From: Lentibacillus sediminis
Lineage (GTDB): Bacteria; Bacillota; Bacilli; Bacillales; Amphibacillaceae
Assembly (NCBI RefSeq): GCF_002763455.1
Contig: NZ_NIXK01000006.1
Location: forward strand, 124,001-188,000
Length of the DNA: 64,000 nt
Reading direction: 5' to 3'
Positions 8,018-18,066 of the stretch are shown piece after piece. The notes beneath the pieces are model-generated. The model was given only the letters and a program-made list of their open reading frames with translations. It did no database searches and was not told the origin of the DNA. The position numbers and the translations under genes are program-made. Positions within the stretch are counted from its first letter, which is position 1; each line of letters begins with the position of its first letter.

Positions 8018-8872
8018 CTATTTAGGCTTTTTTTGGACATAGGGAAAAGGAAATTTGTTGTACGCCAGGAAATCCGCTTTTTCCTGAAAGACATTGATTA
8101 CCGTCAGCGTTTTTGGTTCCGAGGGGTGGTCCCCGTAAATCTTCACTTTTTTTGGTGCCATGGCGATCAATGGTGCCAGGTTCCACTCATTCTCGTCCAG
8201 TCCGAAGATATACAGCGGCTCCACCTGCATGCGCTTCGCCAGCTCCAGACGCGACAGTTTTTTACCCTCGCTGTTAAAGAAGAGAAAGGGGTTCCCCTGC
8301 AGCACATGAATGATATCTTCTCCCGGCTCTTTCTTCACCATGTATTCCCGCAGCATGTTCACAAATGCCTGATGATCTTCCTCCCGCTTGAACTCGTCAA
8401 TAGCCAGTCCGACATACTGAATCAGCTGTTCACGGAAAACCCGCAGCCTGAAATTCACAATTGAATCGTAATGAATCGCCGCAAGACCTTTTGTGTTGGC
8501 AATAAACAAGGCATAAAGCAGCTGAACAGGATCGCCGGTTTTCCGTACATTGAGGCTGTCCTCATCCTCTCCGGCAAAAATCCACTCCGTCAGTTCCACA
8601 ATCCGTTCAATTTCCTCATGGTCGGTATAATAGTAAACGTCCCGGATAATCGTCCGAATCATGTCTCCAAGCCGGTGGAATGCAAATACATCTGCCATTG
8701 CCTTTGCGATGGTGTCCTCCAGCTGATTGCCCGGAAGCCTTTTTTCAAACTGCAGCTGATTCCCCCATTCGTCATGTGTTCTCCAATGCAGATCCAGCTC
8801 TCTGTTGTACTGAAAAAGCTGTTCGCAAAACCGAATGACATCTTTATCTGATTCAAAATAAACCTCCAGCAA
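8018..8872 (-). CDS. ytxC: Putative sporulation protein YtxC
   Basis: 284 residues, mostly alpha-helical and soluble, without signal peptide. The sequence and position next to thrS match YtxC of Bacillus, annotated as a sporulation protein of unknown mechanism. The start is TTG 8872 (LLEVYFESDKDVI), preceded by GAGGGTGAT about 6 bases upstream; the nearby ATGs are out of frame. The stop lies 4 bases from the thrS -35 box, so thrS has its own promoter. Confidence 0.8.
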   Translation of the reverse strand: MLEVYFESDKDVIRFCEQLFQYNRELDLHWRTHDEWGNQLQFEKRLPGNQLEDTIAKAMADVFAFHRLGDMIRTIIRDVYYYTDHEEIERIVELTEWIFAGEDEDSLNVRKTGDPVQLLYALFIANTKGLAAIHYDSIVNFRLRVFREQLIQYVGLAIDEFKREEDHQAFVNMLREYMVKKEPGEDIIHVLQGNPFLFFNSEGKKLSRLELAKRMQVEPLYIFGLDENEWNLAPLIAMAPKKVKIYGDHPSEPKTLTVINVFQEKADFLAYNKFPFPYVQKKPK

Positions 8873-8962
8873 TAAACATCACCCTCATCCAACTCCAAAC
8901 TGTTACATTATATGGGCGGGAAAAGGAAAAGATGTATAAACGCCGAAACTAGTAACTATAGC

Positions 8963-9004
8963 AAAAAAAGCAGAGAGATGGCTTTTTCGCCTGAACTCTC
9001 TGCT
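8963..9004 (-). terminator. Terminator downstream of the dnaB-dnaI operon
   Basis: AGCAGAGAG (8969-8977) pairs with CTCTCTGCT (8996-9004). On the minus strand the stem is followed by TTTTTTTGC. It lies about 480 bases beyond the dnaI stop, so the R3/R4 repeats fall in the operon's predicted 3' UTR. Confidence 0.8.
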
Positions 9005-9120
9005 TGCTTCCTTTTAGCTCATTTCGCAAGTTTTGTTGGTTGTTTATTTTTGAGTTGATGGAAACTGTGACCTAACCTACAATTCGATTTTGTAAAAATT
9101 TCTTCAGCAGAGTGCTCGTT

Positions 9121-9240
9121 GATTTCCGCTGCGGGCATCCGCATTCCGCGGGAAGCTGCCGAGCCTCCTTGTGCTGGCGCACGGCGGTGTCTCGCCTAGG
9201 CTTTTCTTCCCGCAGGAGTCGGATGCCCTCCGCTCCAATC
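9121..9240 (+). repeat. Dispersed palindromic repeat copy R3 (forward, variant arms)
   Basis: The outer arms are GGGCATCCG and CGGATGCCC (perfect 9 bp), different from the usual GGAAATACCCC type. The inner blocks are shared (ATTCCGCGGGAAGCTGCC, CCCGCAGGAGT). The flanks GTTGATT and AATCAAC (9118-9244) extend the pairing. Paired with R4. Confidence 0.8.
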
Positions 9241-9289
9241 AACCATCAACAAAGTAGTTAGGTATTGATGAACTTAAAGAGCACACTTG

Positions 9290-9412
9290 TAGCGGAGGAA
9301 ATACCCCGAGACTCCTGCGGGATCATAGTCATAGGTGAGACCCCTCAAGTGGAGACAGCGCGAGGAGGCTCACCAGACGCCCGCGGAAAGCGAGGGGTAT
9401 TTCTGTAGCGGC
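9290..9412 (-). repeat. Dispersed palindromic repeat copy R4 (reverse)
   Basis: Arms GGAAATACCCC and GGGGTATTTC; inner helix GGTGAG/CTCACC. It faces R3 across about 50 bp. The whole 8873-9484 gap holds the terminator, R3, R4 and AT-rich linkers, with no supported gene. Confidence 0.8.
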
Positions 9413-9484
9413 AGGAATTACGTCACCGGTTATAGATATTTTGATAATAAAACAATTTTTAAAAACAGCCCTTTTTGCTAAACT

Positions 9485-10417
9485 TCACAAATAACGCCGG
9501 TTATCCCCGATAATCTCCACTGCGCTTGAGACCTGTCTGATCCGCTCGACAATCCTTCCTGCTTTCACCGTTTCAATCCCTGACCGGGTCGAAGCAAGCA
9601 AACCCTCCAGCTGGTCCAGACTATAATTGGAAGTGAAAAATACCGGCAGCCCCTCCATCATACGGTACTGCAGAATCGAGCCGAGAATTTCATCCCGGAA
9701 CCAGGCGGACTGCATTTCCGCTCCAATATCATCGATCATCAATACATCAGCCCTCTTGAAATAATCGACCTTTTCATTCGTGGAATCATCTTTAAACGAT
9801 GACTTGATTTCCCGAACAAACTCCGGCATATAAATCATCATCGACGAGATGTTCAGCTCTTTCAGTTTATTGGCGATCGCTCCGAGAAAATAGGTTTTGC
9901 CGACACCGAACGAACCGTAAAAATAAATACCTTTTGCCGGAAGTCCCTTTTCCGCCTGCTTGATAAAAGCGTACAATTCCCGGATCGCCGGATTGCGTTT
10001 GGCATCACGATAATCGATATCATCGGTCGTTGCCTCAAGAATATCCTTTGGCATATGGACACTCTGAATCAGCTTCTCCTGAGCCTGTTGCTTTTCATGC
10101 ATGATCCGGTTATGGCATTTTTCATAAGAAATACGAATTTCTCCGCTTTCCACATGCAGCACAGGAGAATAGCCCGGGAGCATGTTCTGACAAGCACCAA
10201 ATGACGCGCAGCTGGCACATTGCTTGGACTGGGACTGGTATTCATAGAGCTTGATAAGACTTTTCGTGATTTCTTTTTGCGTTAGTCCGGGATGCTCCGA
10301 AAGAAAAGCCTTGATCTCAGGATCGGCCAGCACCTCTTTCTTTATCTTTATGTAGTTTTCTTTGAAATTTTCATTATCCTGCATCCATTTTCTTAATGTG
10401 GATTGGACTGGTTTCAT
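9485..10417 (-). CDS. dnaI: Primosomal protein DnaI (helicase loader)
   Basis: 310 residues. DnaI loads the replicative helicase DnaC onto DNA at oriC and at restart sites. The N-terminal helicase-binding part carries a zinc-binding cluster (CASCASFGAC, then the later KCH at about residue 100), and the C-terminal AAA+ ATPase has Walker A YGSFGVGKTYFLGAI (about 165-180) and Walker B VLMIDDIGAE, with an Arg-rich sensor region. ATG 10417 (MKPVQSTL) has AAGGTGATCC upstream and gives the family length of 310-311. Follows dnaB by 27 bases in one operon. Confidence 0.95.
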   Translation of the reverse strand: MKPVQSTLRKWMQDNENFKENYIKIKKEVLADPEIKAFLSEHPGLTQKEITKSLIKLYEYQSQSKQCASCASFGACQNMLPGYSPVLHVESGEIRISYEKCHNRIMHEKQQAQEKLIQSVHMPKDILEATTDDIDYRDAKRNPAIRELYAFIKQAEKGLPAKGIYFYGSFGVGKTYFLGAIANKLKELNISSMMIYMPEFVREIKSSFKDDSTNEKVDYFKRADVLMIDDIGAEMQSAWFRDEILGSILQYRMMEGLPVFFTSNYSLDQLEGLLASTRSGIETVKAGRIVERIRQVSSAVEIIGDNRRYL

Positions 10418-10444
10418 TTGGATCACCTTTATAATGGCTATTTT

Positions 10445-11776
10445 TTATTTCTTGCTCGACAACTGTTTTAGAAGATCGGCAATTTCCTCCTGCTCCTGTA
10501 ATGCGTCTCTGTTCTGAGGCGCTTGAGCCGTGCTGCCTGAAGGGGCAGTTTTTCTGTCCTTGAACCATTCCGGCACGATTTCTTTGGATGCTTGCTTACG
10601 GTTGGATTGCCGCTGGGCTTTACCTTTCTGGAACCTTTCCTTTTCCTGTTTGGCAAATACCATCGCCTCTTTAGCCGTTTTGAGATTGGCACGAGACCAG
10701 TGGCTGGCAATTTTCTCCAAATAGGCTTTGGACAGCTTCATATTCGACTGCAAGAGCACATAATGGATCAGCACATTCATCACAGGAGACGGCAACCCTT
10801 GAGAAGCCATGACTTCGCGAATCGCCTTCATGTCCTGTTCGGACGCATGGTTCCCGCTGGACAGATCCTCCAGTAATTGTTTGGGCGAGCTTGTCTCCAA
10901 CGCATGGATCAGCTGCTCTTCTTTTGTTGCCGGCTCTGAATGCGGCTGCGTGGCTTTTTCCTGCTTTGCAGACAACTGAAGACGCGGGTTCCCGTATGCT
11001 GCCTTAAACAGATCATGGCAGGCTGATTTAAATTCCTCCGTATGCAGCCGGTTATCCTCGGTCAATGCCCACATTAGTGCTTTTTCCACATCGTGCGCAG
11101 CAAGGTCGTACAATTCCATCATTTGCTGGATCAGCCGGCGATTTTCCGCTGTCAGCACCTTGCCTGATGGGATCATCCGCTGTTTCAGCATCTGTTTTAT
11201 CCAGGCAAAGTCAATCGCCGCTGTCTTGTGCTGTTCTACTTTGTTATTTGTATTTTCCGATGTCGGCACGACGGTCGGCGTAAACGTTTGAAACACATCG
11301 TGAAAACCTGCTGTAACATCACTGCCGGCATCCGTTCGCTCGTTTTTGGCAAAATGGTTTTTCAACTGGGCAAATTTATCCTCACCGATATGATGCTGCA
11401 GCAGCTGGGCAAGCATGGCATCCGCAAAAAATTCCTCTGGTGCAAACGTGCGTTGCAGTTCATACATATAAATATTTTGCGGCATGGCTTCCTTTTTATA
11501 GGTTTTCAAAAGCCCGATCCCCTCAAGCTTGCGTCTGGCCTGATAGATTTCATCAAGCGGCAGGCTGGAATAATTCATCAGACTGTGATGGGTCTGCGGG
11601 CTGCCTTCCTGCTGCAAGGGAATGTCATGCAGCAGCGTCTGGTAGAGCATGACAGCCTGAATGCCGATCAGCGGCTGATATAAATGGGTAAGGGATACTG
11701 CATACCCCTCCGGCAGAGGGTTATTCAGCCGTACATAATAACCTTCGACAGGTAATATTTTTCCAATATAGCTCAT
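10445..11776 (-). CDS. dnaB: Replication initiation and membrane attachment protein DnaB
   Basis: 443 residues, slightly shorter than the 472 of B. subtilis DnaB. It acts with DnaD and DnaI to load the helicase at oriC and links origins to the membrane. Two DnaB/DnaD-type parts are visible: an N-terminal winged-helix region (YQTLLHDIPLQQEGSPQTHH) and a C-terminal DDBH2 domain ending MASQGLPSPVMNVLIHYVLL and WSRANLKTAKEAM, followed by a charged, low-complexity tail. ATG 11776 follows AGGGGAGGGG. It is the family of B. subtilis DnaB, not the Escherichia coli helicase of that name. Confidence 0.93.
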   Translation of the reverse strand: MSYIGKILPVEGYYVRLNNPLPEGYAVSLTHLYQPLIGIQAVMLYQTLLHDIPLQQEGSPQTHHSLMNYSSLPLDEIYQARRKLEGIGLLKTYKKEAMPQNIYMYELQRTFAPEEFFADAMLAQLLQHHIGEDKFAQLKNHFAKNERTDAGSDVTAGFHDVFQTFTPTVVPTSENTNNKVEQHKTAAIDFAWIKQMLKQRMIPSGKVLTAENRRLIQQMMELYDLAAHDVEKALMWALTEDNRLHTEEFKSACHDLFKAAYGNPRLQLSAKQEKATQPHSEPATKEEQLIHALETSSPKQLLEDLSSGNHASEQDMKAIREVMASQGLPSPVMNVLIHYVLLQSNMKLSKAYLEKIASHWSRANLKTAKEAMVFAKQEKERFQKGKAQRQSNRKQASKEIVPEWFKDRKTAPSGSTAQAPQNRDALQEQEEIADLLKQLSSKK

Positions 11777-11807
11777 TTATCATGCCCCTCCCCTGCTGCA
11801 AATTCGT

Positions 11808-12287
11808 TCATTCTAATTTCTCCTGTTGTTCTTTGTCTGTATTGATCAGATCTTTTAATTCATCGAGAAACACACTGATGTCCTTAAACTGGCGGTAGAC
11901 AGAGGCAAACCGGACGTAAGCCACCTCGTCCACTTCGGAAAGCTGCTCCATAACCATTTCCCCGATTTCTTTGGAATCAACCTCGGAAACACCGTCATTT
12001 CTTAGAGTTTTCTCTACCTTGAACGCAATTTCTTCAATCTTATCCATGGGCACCGGTCGTTTTTCACATGCTTTGATTAACCCCCGAATGAGCTTTTCCC
12101 TGCTGAATTCCTGCCTGGCCCCATCCTTTTTGACGACGATGAGTGGCACCTCTTCAATCCGTTCAAATGTCGTAAACCGAAACCCGCATCGTTCGCACTC
12201 CCTGCGTCTGCGGATGGACTGTCCTTCCTCAATCGGCCGGGAATCGAGCACTTTGGTACTTTTATTGTGGCAATTGGAACATCTCAT
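11808..12287 (-). CDS. nrdR: Transcriptional repressor NrdR
   Basis: 159 residues starting [18 protein letters not shown] zinc ribbon (CSNC about 3-6, CERC about 30-33) is followed by an ATP-cone (about 49-139). NrdR senses dATP/ATP and represses ribonucleotide reductase genes. ATG 12287 matches the conserved MRCxxC start; the preceding ATG is an alternative. GGGG lies upstream. It is first in the nrdR-dnaB-dnaI group, with a 31-base gap to dnaB. Confidence 0.96.
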   Translation of the reverse strand: MRCSNCHNKSTKVLDSRPIEEGQSIRRRRECERCGFRFTTFERIEEVPLIVVKKDGARQEFSREKLIRGLIKACEKRPVPMDKIEEIAFKVEKTLRNDGVSEVDSKEIGEMVMEQLSEVDEVAYVRFASVYRQFKDISVFLDELKDLINTDKEQQEKLE

Positions 12288-12324
12288 CATGATTCAACCC
12301 CATTCTCAAGGCTTACTCCGCTGT

Positions 12325-12711
12325 TCATTTTTCCTCAATCAGCGGCAGTTCCTTCCCCGTTTGCGTGTACAATGCTTTGATCACTTTTGTGCTGTGTCCG
12401 AAATCAAAGGGAAACGCTGATTCCGTTGTTACCGAAAAATCAACCGCCGTACGGTATGGCCGCACCATAATTACGGTGGTGACAATGAATGTCTTTTTCC
12501 CCTTTGCGGTATAGACGCTGATTTCGCCGTGTTCCTTGGAAACGGCATGCAGCTCATAGTCTGCCGAGTTACGGAAAAACTCCTCCAGCACCTGCATCGC
12601 CTTGTCCTTGGTCGTTTTATAATAGCGTGTCTGAAGCGCCTCATCCCAATGTTTCTCCATCGTTTCTGCATGGTTGTTAAAATATTTATTGATTGTATGA
12701 CGAATTGCCAT
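12325..12711 (-). CDS. Conserved small cytosolic protein of unknown function
   Basis: 128 residues, no signal peptide or membrane segment. It starts MAIRHTINKYFNNHAETMEK and has a beta-rich central part (GEISVYTAKGKKTFIVTTVI and MVRPYRTAVDFSVTTESA). It resembles a Bacillaceae family annotated only as cytosolic protein, found near nrdR. GAGGAGAC lies just before the ATG. It lies 37 bases upstream of nrdR in the same direction and may share its transcript. No biochemical function can be assigned. Confidence 0.75.
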   Translation of the reverse strand: MAIRHTINKYFNNHAETMEKHWDEALQTRYYKTTKDKAMQVLEEFFRNSADYELHAVSKEHGEISVYTAKGKKTFIVTTVIMVRPYRTAVDFSVTTESAFPFDFGHSTKVIKALYTQTGKELPLIEEK

Positions 12712-12794
12712 GTCTCCTCAGCCCCATCCACTCGTATTCCGTCTATGTATTTCTCTATTTTACCAGATTTCCTTCCATTCCTCTAGAGCGAATA

Positions 12795-12824
12795 AGCAGC
12801 ATCCGTTTAAAAACAGATGCTGCT
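12795..12824 (-). terminator. gapB terminator
   Basis: AGCAGCATC (12795-12803) pairs with GATGCTGCT (12816-12824). The stem lies 84 bases past the gapB stop, and on the minus strand it is followed by TTATTC, a weak T run. Confidence 0.6.
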
Positions 12825-12907
12825 CATGTGATAAGTCTATTAAATATTTGTTTGTTGTTCGACTAACAGCCTTTTAATCTGTGGCTCACAGATTCTGCAT
12901 GGCCAGT

Positions 12908-13939
12908 CTAGGAAATATTTTCCTGATGTGCCGGCAACAGACTTCCAACGTATTTAGCTAGATCCATCACCCTTTTGGAATAGCCCCATTCATTGTCATA
13001 CCAGGCAAGCACTTTGACTTTATTATCTTCCATGACCATTGTGGATAACCCGTCAATGATTGCCGAATAATCTGTTGTTGTATAATCGATCGACACAAGC
13101 GGCTTTTCACTATACTGGATAATTCCAGCCAACTCCCCTTTGGCAGCCTGTTTGAACACATTATTTATTTCTTCTTCCGTGACGTCTGTTCCCAGATCAA
13201 CGACCAGATCAACCAGGGATACATTCGGTGTCGGCACCCTGAGTGCCATGCCATGCAGTTTGCCGTTCAGATGCGGCAGCACTTCACCAAGTGCCTTGGC
13301 CGCACCGGTTGATGTCGGAATGATCGACTGGGTGCATCCCCGGGCACGGCGCAAATCTTTATGCGGATTATCAATATTTCGCTGGTCGTTCGTGAACGCA
13401 TGCACAGTCGTCATCAGCCCGTTAATAATGGAAAAATGATCATCCAGCACTTTCACCACAGGTGCCAGACAATTGGTTGTACAGGAAGCATTGGAAATCA
13501 CATCGTCTGTTTCCGGTCGGTAGCTGGATTGATTGACCCCCATGACAATCGTATTATCCACTTGCTTGCCAGGCGCTGTGATCACCACTTTTCGCGCTCC
13601 TGCCTCCACATGCCGGCCAGCTGTTTCCTTCGTGGTAAATTTGCCCGTCGCCTCGATAACGACATCAATATCCAGCTTCCCCCACGGGAGCCGCTCCGGC
13701 TGCCGGTCGTTCACCAGCTTAATGATCCGGTCATTTACTTCCAGACCGTCTTGAAGCGCTTCCACTTCTTCGTCAAAAATTCCATGCACACTGTCATATT
13801 TTATGAGATGGGCCAGAGTTTCCGGAGGATAGTTTGCATTAATGGCCACCACCTCTAATGTCTCATCCTTAACCGCCTGCCGGAACACCATCCGGCCAAT
13901 TCGACCAAAACCATTAATTGCGATTCTCGTTTTATTCAT
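12908..13939 (-). CDS. gapB: Glyceraldehyde-3-phosphate dehydrogenase, GapB type
   Basis: 343 residues. It has the Rossmann start INGFGRIGRMVFRQAV, the catalytic cysteine in NASCTTNCLAP, and the C-terminal WYDNEWGYSKRVMDLA. The NANYPPETLAHLIKYDSVHG segment and the location near coaE/nrdR genes fit the gluconeogenic, NADP-preferring GapB rather than the glycolytic GapA; cofactor choice is inferred. GGGGAGGATC precedes the ATG. In B. subtilis gapB is followed by speD, which is absent here. A TATACT-like -10 lies near 13993 but no convincing -35 was found. Confidence 0.93.
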   Translation of the reverse strand: MNKTRIAINGFGRIGRMVFRQAVKDETLEVVAINANYPPETLAHLIKYDSVHGIFDEEVEALQDGLEVNDRIIKLVNDRQPERLPWGKLDIDVVIEATGKFTTKETAGRHVEAGARKVVITAPGKQVDNTIVMGVNQSSYRPETDDVISNASCTTNCLAPVVKVLDDHFSIINGLMTTVHAFTNDQRNIDNPHKDLRRARGCTQSIIPTSTGAAKALGEVLPHLNGKLHGMALRVPTPNVSLVDLVVDLGTDVTEEEINNVFKQAAKGELAGIIQYSEKPLVSIDYTTTDYSAIIDGLSTMVMEDNKVKVLAWYDNEWGYSKRVMDLAKYVGSLLPAHQENIS

Positions 13940-14114
13940 GTAGGATCCTCCCCATATGCGTTATACTTTTCATCCTTATTTATTAATTAGTATAACACAA
14001 TCGAGGAAGAATGTGTTTTTATTTCGAGGAAAACTGAAATAATTATTATATTAAATGCGAGGACCGTTCTTTTCCCCACTTAGAATAGAGCGTTCAATAA
14101 AAAGTCTGATTTTA

Positions 14115-14146
14115 AAAAAGATAAAGGACTTTTCTCTTATCTTTTT
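14115..14146. promoter_or_regulatory. Perfect AT-rich dyad upstream of the receptor operon
   Basis: AAAAAGATAA (14115-14124) and TTATCTTTTT (14137-14146) form a perfect 10-bp inverted repeat with a 12-base spacer, about 37 bases before the start of the next gene. It could be a weak bidirectional terminator or an operator. The rest of the 13940-14182 gap shows no gene. Confidence 0.4.
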
Positions 14147-14182
14147 CGCCAGGTTATTGTATGATAAAGAGGAAAGAGGGGG

Positions 14183-14575
14183 ATGACGGTGTACACAGTA
14201 AAAATTATAGATAAAGAAGAGAAAATCGGAATGCTGAAATGGGAAGGCATGGTCAAGGCAACAGAAATTGATAACGCTACCGCTGATCTAAAAGAATTAC
14301 ATAAAGAATTTGGGGACCAAAAATATTATTTAATGGTAGATGTTAAGGATTTAAAAGTATTCAGCCCTGATGCGAAAGAGAAAATAGTCGAGCAGCAAAA
14401 ATGGATAAAGTCCAGCTTACATGTAAGCGCAGTAGTCATGGACAAAAAATTAATTGAAAGACAGTTAAAAGAGTTAGGAAGCAGATCATCCACAGATGAA
14501 ATTGAAATTTTCTTCCCTGCCTATGAAGAGGCTTTAGCTTATTTGGAAGAACTTGCTTCAAAAAAATCATCATGA
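14183..14575 (+). CDS. Small STAS-like protein paired with a chemoreceptor
   Basis: 130 residues, soluble, alternating strand and helix: a beta-rich N-terminus (YTVKIIDKEEKIGMLKWEG), then KYYLMVDVKDLKVFSPDAKE and HVSAVVMDKKLIERQLKEL. The pattern resembles SpoIIAA-like/STAS folds, which act as protein switches, but the family was not firmly recognised. It lies 21 bases upstream of a cytoplasmic chemoreceptor gene, so the two probably form one operon and one signalling unit. The start is ATG 14183 or GTG 14189 behind AAAGAGGGGGATGACG. Confidence 0.7.
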   Translation: MTVYTVKIIDKEEKIGMLKWEGMVKATEIDNATADLKELHKEFGDQKYYLMVDVKDLKVFSPDAKEKIVEQQKWIKSSLHVSAVVMDKKLIERQLKELGSRSSTDEIEIFFPAYEEALAYLEELASKKSS

Positions 14576-14596
14576 ATTATCTAAGGGGGGAGAAGG

Positions 14597-15583
14597 ATGG
14601 GTTGGTTTAAACGTAAAGAAGAACCTTCTGCTGAGGAAGCAACACTTGAAGTAGTTTCCGATAGTCATGAAGACCAAATGAATGAAATCATCAATGAGTT
14701 TTCGGAAAAACTCGTAGCTTTAGCTGAGGATTCTCATACGCAAGCAAATGAAAACAAAGCGTACATAGATAATATTACGCAAAGTTCCGTTAAACAAGCA
14801 GAAAAGTCGATGCAAAACACGATCCTGATCGAGGAATTAAACAAGTTAATCCTCAATATTAATGATCGAACCGGCAGCCTTGAAGTAACAATTGAGAAAA
14901 CGAAGCAGGCAAGTGATGATGGGGATGAAACAATTATTCGTTTGAAAACCATTTCTGAGGAAAACTTGGGGATTTCCAACCAAATTGTATCAGATATCGT
15001 AGCTCTGAATAAGCAGATTGAGCATATTAGCTCTTTCACAGAATCCATTAAGAATATAGCAAAGCAAACGAACTTACTATCGCTAAATGCATCAATTGAG
15101 GCCGCAAAAGCCGGAGAGTACGGAAGAGGGTTCACCGTCGTTGCAAATGAGGTTCGTAAGCTTGCGGAACAATCGGCGAGTGCTACAGTAGAAATTGATG
15201 AAACCCTTGATGAGGTCGTTCAACAAGTAAAGCGAACAATGGAAAACATTGATAAAACTAAAAAAATTGCAGAATCCCAAAATACCGCTGTACTGGAAAC
15301 AAAGGAAATTTTCAACCATATCCATGAAACAGTCGACGAGATTAAAGGGGCCCTGTCGTGGGTAAAGGAAAGTACAACAGATATAACAGAAAAAAATAAG
15401 GATCTGACAGAAAACAATACTGACATCCAGGAAATTAGTGAAGAAAATGCAGAACACGCTTATCAATCGGCGGAAAGCATGGAAACATTAACGGATATTA
15501 CCAATAAGGTCAGGGATCGTGCGGTAGAACTTGCGGATACGGCGAAGAACTTTGACAGGGAAAAGCAGCATGTAGGTGAATAG
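14597..15583 (+). CDS. Soluble methyl-accepting chemotaxis protein
   Basis: 328 residues without any membrane segment, so a cytoplasmic receptor. After a short variable N-terminus (about 1-60) it is one long coiled-coil signalling domain. The hairpin tip is [20 protein letters not shown] followed by [16 protein letters not shown], the site that binds CheA and CheW. No ligand-binding domain is evident, so the small upstream protein may supply the input. Its start MGWFKRKEE follows AAGGGGGGAGAAGG. Confidence 0.88.
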   Translation: MGWFKRKEEPSAEEATLEVVSDSHEDQMNEIINEFSEKLVALAEDSHTQANENKAYIDNITQSSVKQAEKSMQNTILIEELNKLILNINDRTGSLEVTIEKTKQASDDGDETIIRLKTISEENLGISNQIVSDIVALNKQIEHISSFTESIKNIAKQTNLLSLNASIEAAKAGEYGRGFTVVANEVRKLAEQSASATVEIDETLDEVVQQVKRTMENIDKTKKIAESQNTAVLETKEIFNHIHETVDEIKGALSWVKESTTDITEKNKDLTENNTDIQEISEENAEHAYQSAESMETLTDITNKVRDRAVELADTAKNFDREKQHVGE

Positions 15584-15592
15584 ATGGGAGAG

Positions 15593-15640
15593 ATAATGAA
15601 GTTCAAAAGAGGGGTTTAATCTTTTGAGCTTCATTATTTT
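15593..15640 (+). terminator. Terminator after the chemoreceptor gene
   Basis: ATAATGAAG(T)TCAAAAGA pairs with TCTTTTGA(G)CTTCATTAT, and TTTTATTG follows. It separates the plus-strand receptor operon from the convergent proBA genes. Confidence 0.8.
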
Positions 15641-15674
15641 ATTGCTGCTTAATTATGGCTATCGTGTTCCTATT

Positions 15675-16931
15675 TCACTCGCGAATCTGCCCGCTCCCAC
15701 GTATGAAAAATTTGCTCGACGTTAATGCAGGTAATCCCATTGGGCCTCTTGCATGCAGTTTCTGGGTACTTATCCCAATTTCTGCCCCGTATCCGAATTC
15801 AAATCCATCTGTGAATCTTGTAGAAGCATTGTGATAGACAGCTGCTGCATCTACATTTTGCAGGAAAATTGCCGCTTGTTGATCGTCTTCTGTGATAATG
15901 GCTTCGGAATGCTTCGTGCCGTAGTTATTGATATGCGCTATCGCTTCCTCATTATTTGCTACTACTTTAACGCTTAAAGTAAGCCCAAGGTATTCACTTC
16001 CCCAATCTGCCTCTGTTGCAGGATTTGCTTCAGGAAATATCTTACAAACCCTATCGTCCCCGTTAATCTCCACTTCATTCTCATGGAGTTTAGACAGTAC
16101 CTCGGATCCATACAGCTCGAACCACTTCTCATGAATCAAAACGGACTCAATTGCATTACAAACCGATGGTCGTTGCAGTTTTGCATTTAATACAATTTCC
16201 TCTGCCATCTTGATCTTAGCAGTTTCGTCAATAAAAATATGGCAATTGCCAGCTCCTGTTTCAATCACCGGTACCGTCGATTCACGGATAACTGTATCAA
16301 TTAAATTTTTCCCGCCTCTTGGTATCAGCACATCCAAATAATCATTTAACTGAAACAATTCTTTTGCCGTTTCTCTGTTCGTGTCCTCGATTAATTGAAC
16401 CGCATCTACAGGAAGTGCGCTTTTTTCCAGTGCTCGATGTATGGCTTGAACAAGTGCCATATTGGAAAATGCAGCTGAGGAACTTCCTCTTAAAAGAACT
16501 GCATTCCCTGTTTTTAACGTGAGTGTTGCGGCATCCATGGTCACATTTGGTCTTGCTTCATAAATCATTCCGATAACACCGATTGGAACGCGGCGTTTTT
16601 CAATTTGCAGTCCATTTTCTTTTTCAATCGTTTCGAGTAATTCCCCGATCGGGTCTTCCAAGTCTGCTATTTGCTTAATTGCAGCAGCCATATCTTTTAT
16701 CCGTGTTTCATTCAACATGATCCGATCAAGCACCGCTTCAGATAGCCCCTTGGCTTTTCCTTCGCTGATATCCTTCGCATTTTCCTCTAAAATAGCCGCT
16801 TGATCGGCGACTAGCTGATCCGCGATTATATTTAATGCAGCATTTTTTTCTTCTGTCGTTACTCCTGTTAATAGAAAACTCGCTTTTTTTGCAGCTTTTC
16901 CCTTTTTTTGTACTTCCGTCATTTTATTCAC
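15675..16931 (-). CDS. proA: Glutamate-5-semialdehyde dehydrogenase (gamma-glutamyl phosphate reductase)
   Basis: 418 residues. It reduces gamma-glutamyl phosphate with NADPH, the second step of proline synthesis. The aldehyde-dehydrogenase-like NADP domain includes [17 protein letters not shown] and [12 protein letters not shown]. The catalytic cysteine is in [16 protein letters not shown]. The C-terminus has [16 protein letters not shown]. Its start overlaps the proB stop by 8 bases, so the two are translated together. Confidence 0.97.
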   Translation of the reverse strand: MNKMTEVQKKGKAAKKASFLLTGVTTEEKNAALNIIADQLVADQAAILEENAKDISEGKAKGLSEAVLDRIMLNETRIKDMAAAIKQIADLEDPIGELLETIEKENGLQIEKRRVPIGVIGMIYEARPNVTMDAATLTLKTGNAVLLRGSSSAAFSNMALVQAIHRALEKSALPVDAVQLIEDTNRETAKELFQLNDYLDVLIPRGGKNLIDTVIRESTVPVIETGAGNCHIFIDETAKIKMAEEIVLNAKLQRPSVCNAIESVLIHEKWFELYGSEVLSKLHENEVEINGDDRVCKIFPEANPATEADWGSEYLGLTLSVKVVANNEEAIAHINNYGTKHSEAIITEDDQQAAIFLQNVDAAAVYHNASTRFTDGFEFGYGAEIGISTQKLHARGPMGLPALTSSKFFIRGSGQIRE

Positions 16932-18024
16932 TCCCCATCTTTACCCAGCCGTCACGATGGATAACTTCAGCAGACTTTGCTGCAGCACCCGTATTATCCC
17001 TTTTTTCGAGCCTTTTTTTTAATTCATCTGATGAGCAATTTATTTCACCTTTTCCCAAAAAACCGCTCGTGCCATATACTTTAACCACATCTCCTTTATG
17101 GAATGTTCCTTTCACTTTAAAAACGCCTGCGGGCAATAAGCTTTTGCCATTATACAAAATTGCCTCTTCTGCCCCCTGATCCACATAAATTTTCCCGGCG
17201 GATTCCGAGTGTAATGCAATCCACTGTTTTCTTGTGTTAACCGATCCAAGGGACTGTTTAGCAATATAAGTGCCGTCCCCTTCTCCATTTAATACCTTAA
17301 GCAATTTATTAGCACCTTTTCCGTTACCGATAAAGACAGGAACACCGAGTGTCATGGCCGTTTTTGCAGCTAGGAGCTTAGACTTCATCCCACCTGTCCC
17401 AATTTCTGAACCGGTGTCGTCAGTCTCTGTAAGCCTATCATCCGTAATATCCTCCAGAAAATCAATCCTATTTGCAAATGGGTCATTCCTGGGATTGCCA
17501 TCATAAAGCCCGTTAATATCTGTTAAAATAATCAATTGATCTGCATGGACAAAACCGCTGACAAGCGCGGAAAGCATATCATTATCTCCAAATGTTAATT
17601 CTTCAACCGATACCGTGTCATTTTCGTTAATAATTGGTAAAACCCCGCGTTCCAGCAGCTCGGTGATTGTGGCGAATGCATTTCTGTATCGTTCACGATT
17701 CGAAAAATCATTTCGTGTTATTAAAAGTTGCGCACAAGTAAGATTAAATTCCTTGAATTTTTCAATATATGTTTGAATTAACAGTCCCTGCCCAACAGCC
17801 GCTGCCGCTTGCTTCCCTTTAATCGTTACAGGCCTGGAGGAATAGCCTAATCCAGTAAATCCAGCCGCAACCGCACCTGACGAAACTAAAATAACGTCAT
17901 GATTTGTACGGCGAAGAGTCGCAATTGCGTAAACATGCTCAGTTAACTTTTCCTGATCTATTTCACCTTTATCATTTGTTAACGAACTGCTACCAATTTT
18001 AACAACGATTCGTTTTTTTCCCAT
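16924..18024 (-). CDS. proB: Glutamate 5-kinase
   Basis: 366 residues. It phosphorylates glutamate at the gamma position, the committed step of proline synthesis. The amino-acid kinase domain spans about 1-260 ([26 protein letters not shown], then [17 protein letters not shown] and [13 protein letters not shown]), and a C-terminal PUA domain about 280-350. The full-length PUA form is usual for the biosynthetic, feedback-inhibited enzyme. It lies downstream of a T-box leader specific for proline, so control by proline starvation is likely. Confidence 0.97.
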   Translation of the reverse strand: MGKKRIVVKIGSSSLTNDKGEIDQEKLTEHVYAIATLRRTNHDVILVSSGAVAAGFTGLGYSSRPVTIKGKQAAAAVGQGLLIQTYIEKFKEFNLTCAQLLITRNDFSNRERYRNAFATITELLERGVLPIINENDTVSVEELTFGDNDMLSALVSGFVHADQLIILTDINGLYDGNPRNDPFANRIDFLEDITDDRLTETDDTGSEIGTGGMKSKLLAAKTAMTLGVPVFIGNGKGANKLLKVLNGEGDGTYIAKQSLGSVNTRKQWIALHSESAGKIYVDQGAEEAILYNGKSLLPAGVFKVKGTFHKGDVVKVYGTSGFLGKGEINCSSDELKKRLEKRDNTGAAAKSAEVIHRDGWVKMGSE

Positions 18025-18066
18025 TTTGCATTGCTCCTGCCAAGATATTTAATCGCTAGAAAACTT

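Noticed and set aside
13940-14000. A defined gapB promoter or CcpN operator
   Set aside because: A TATACT-like -10 is visible but no -35 or recognised operator could be placed with confidence.
14150-14182. SigD promoter for the chemoreceptor operon
   Set aside because: No GCCGATAA-type -10 was found; only an AT-rich dyad and a weak TATGAT are present.
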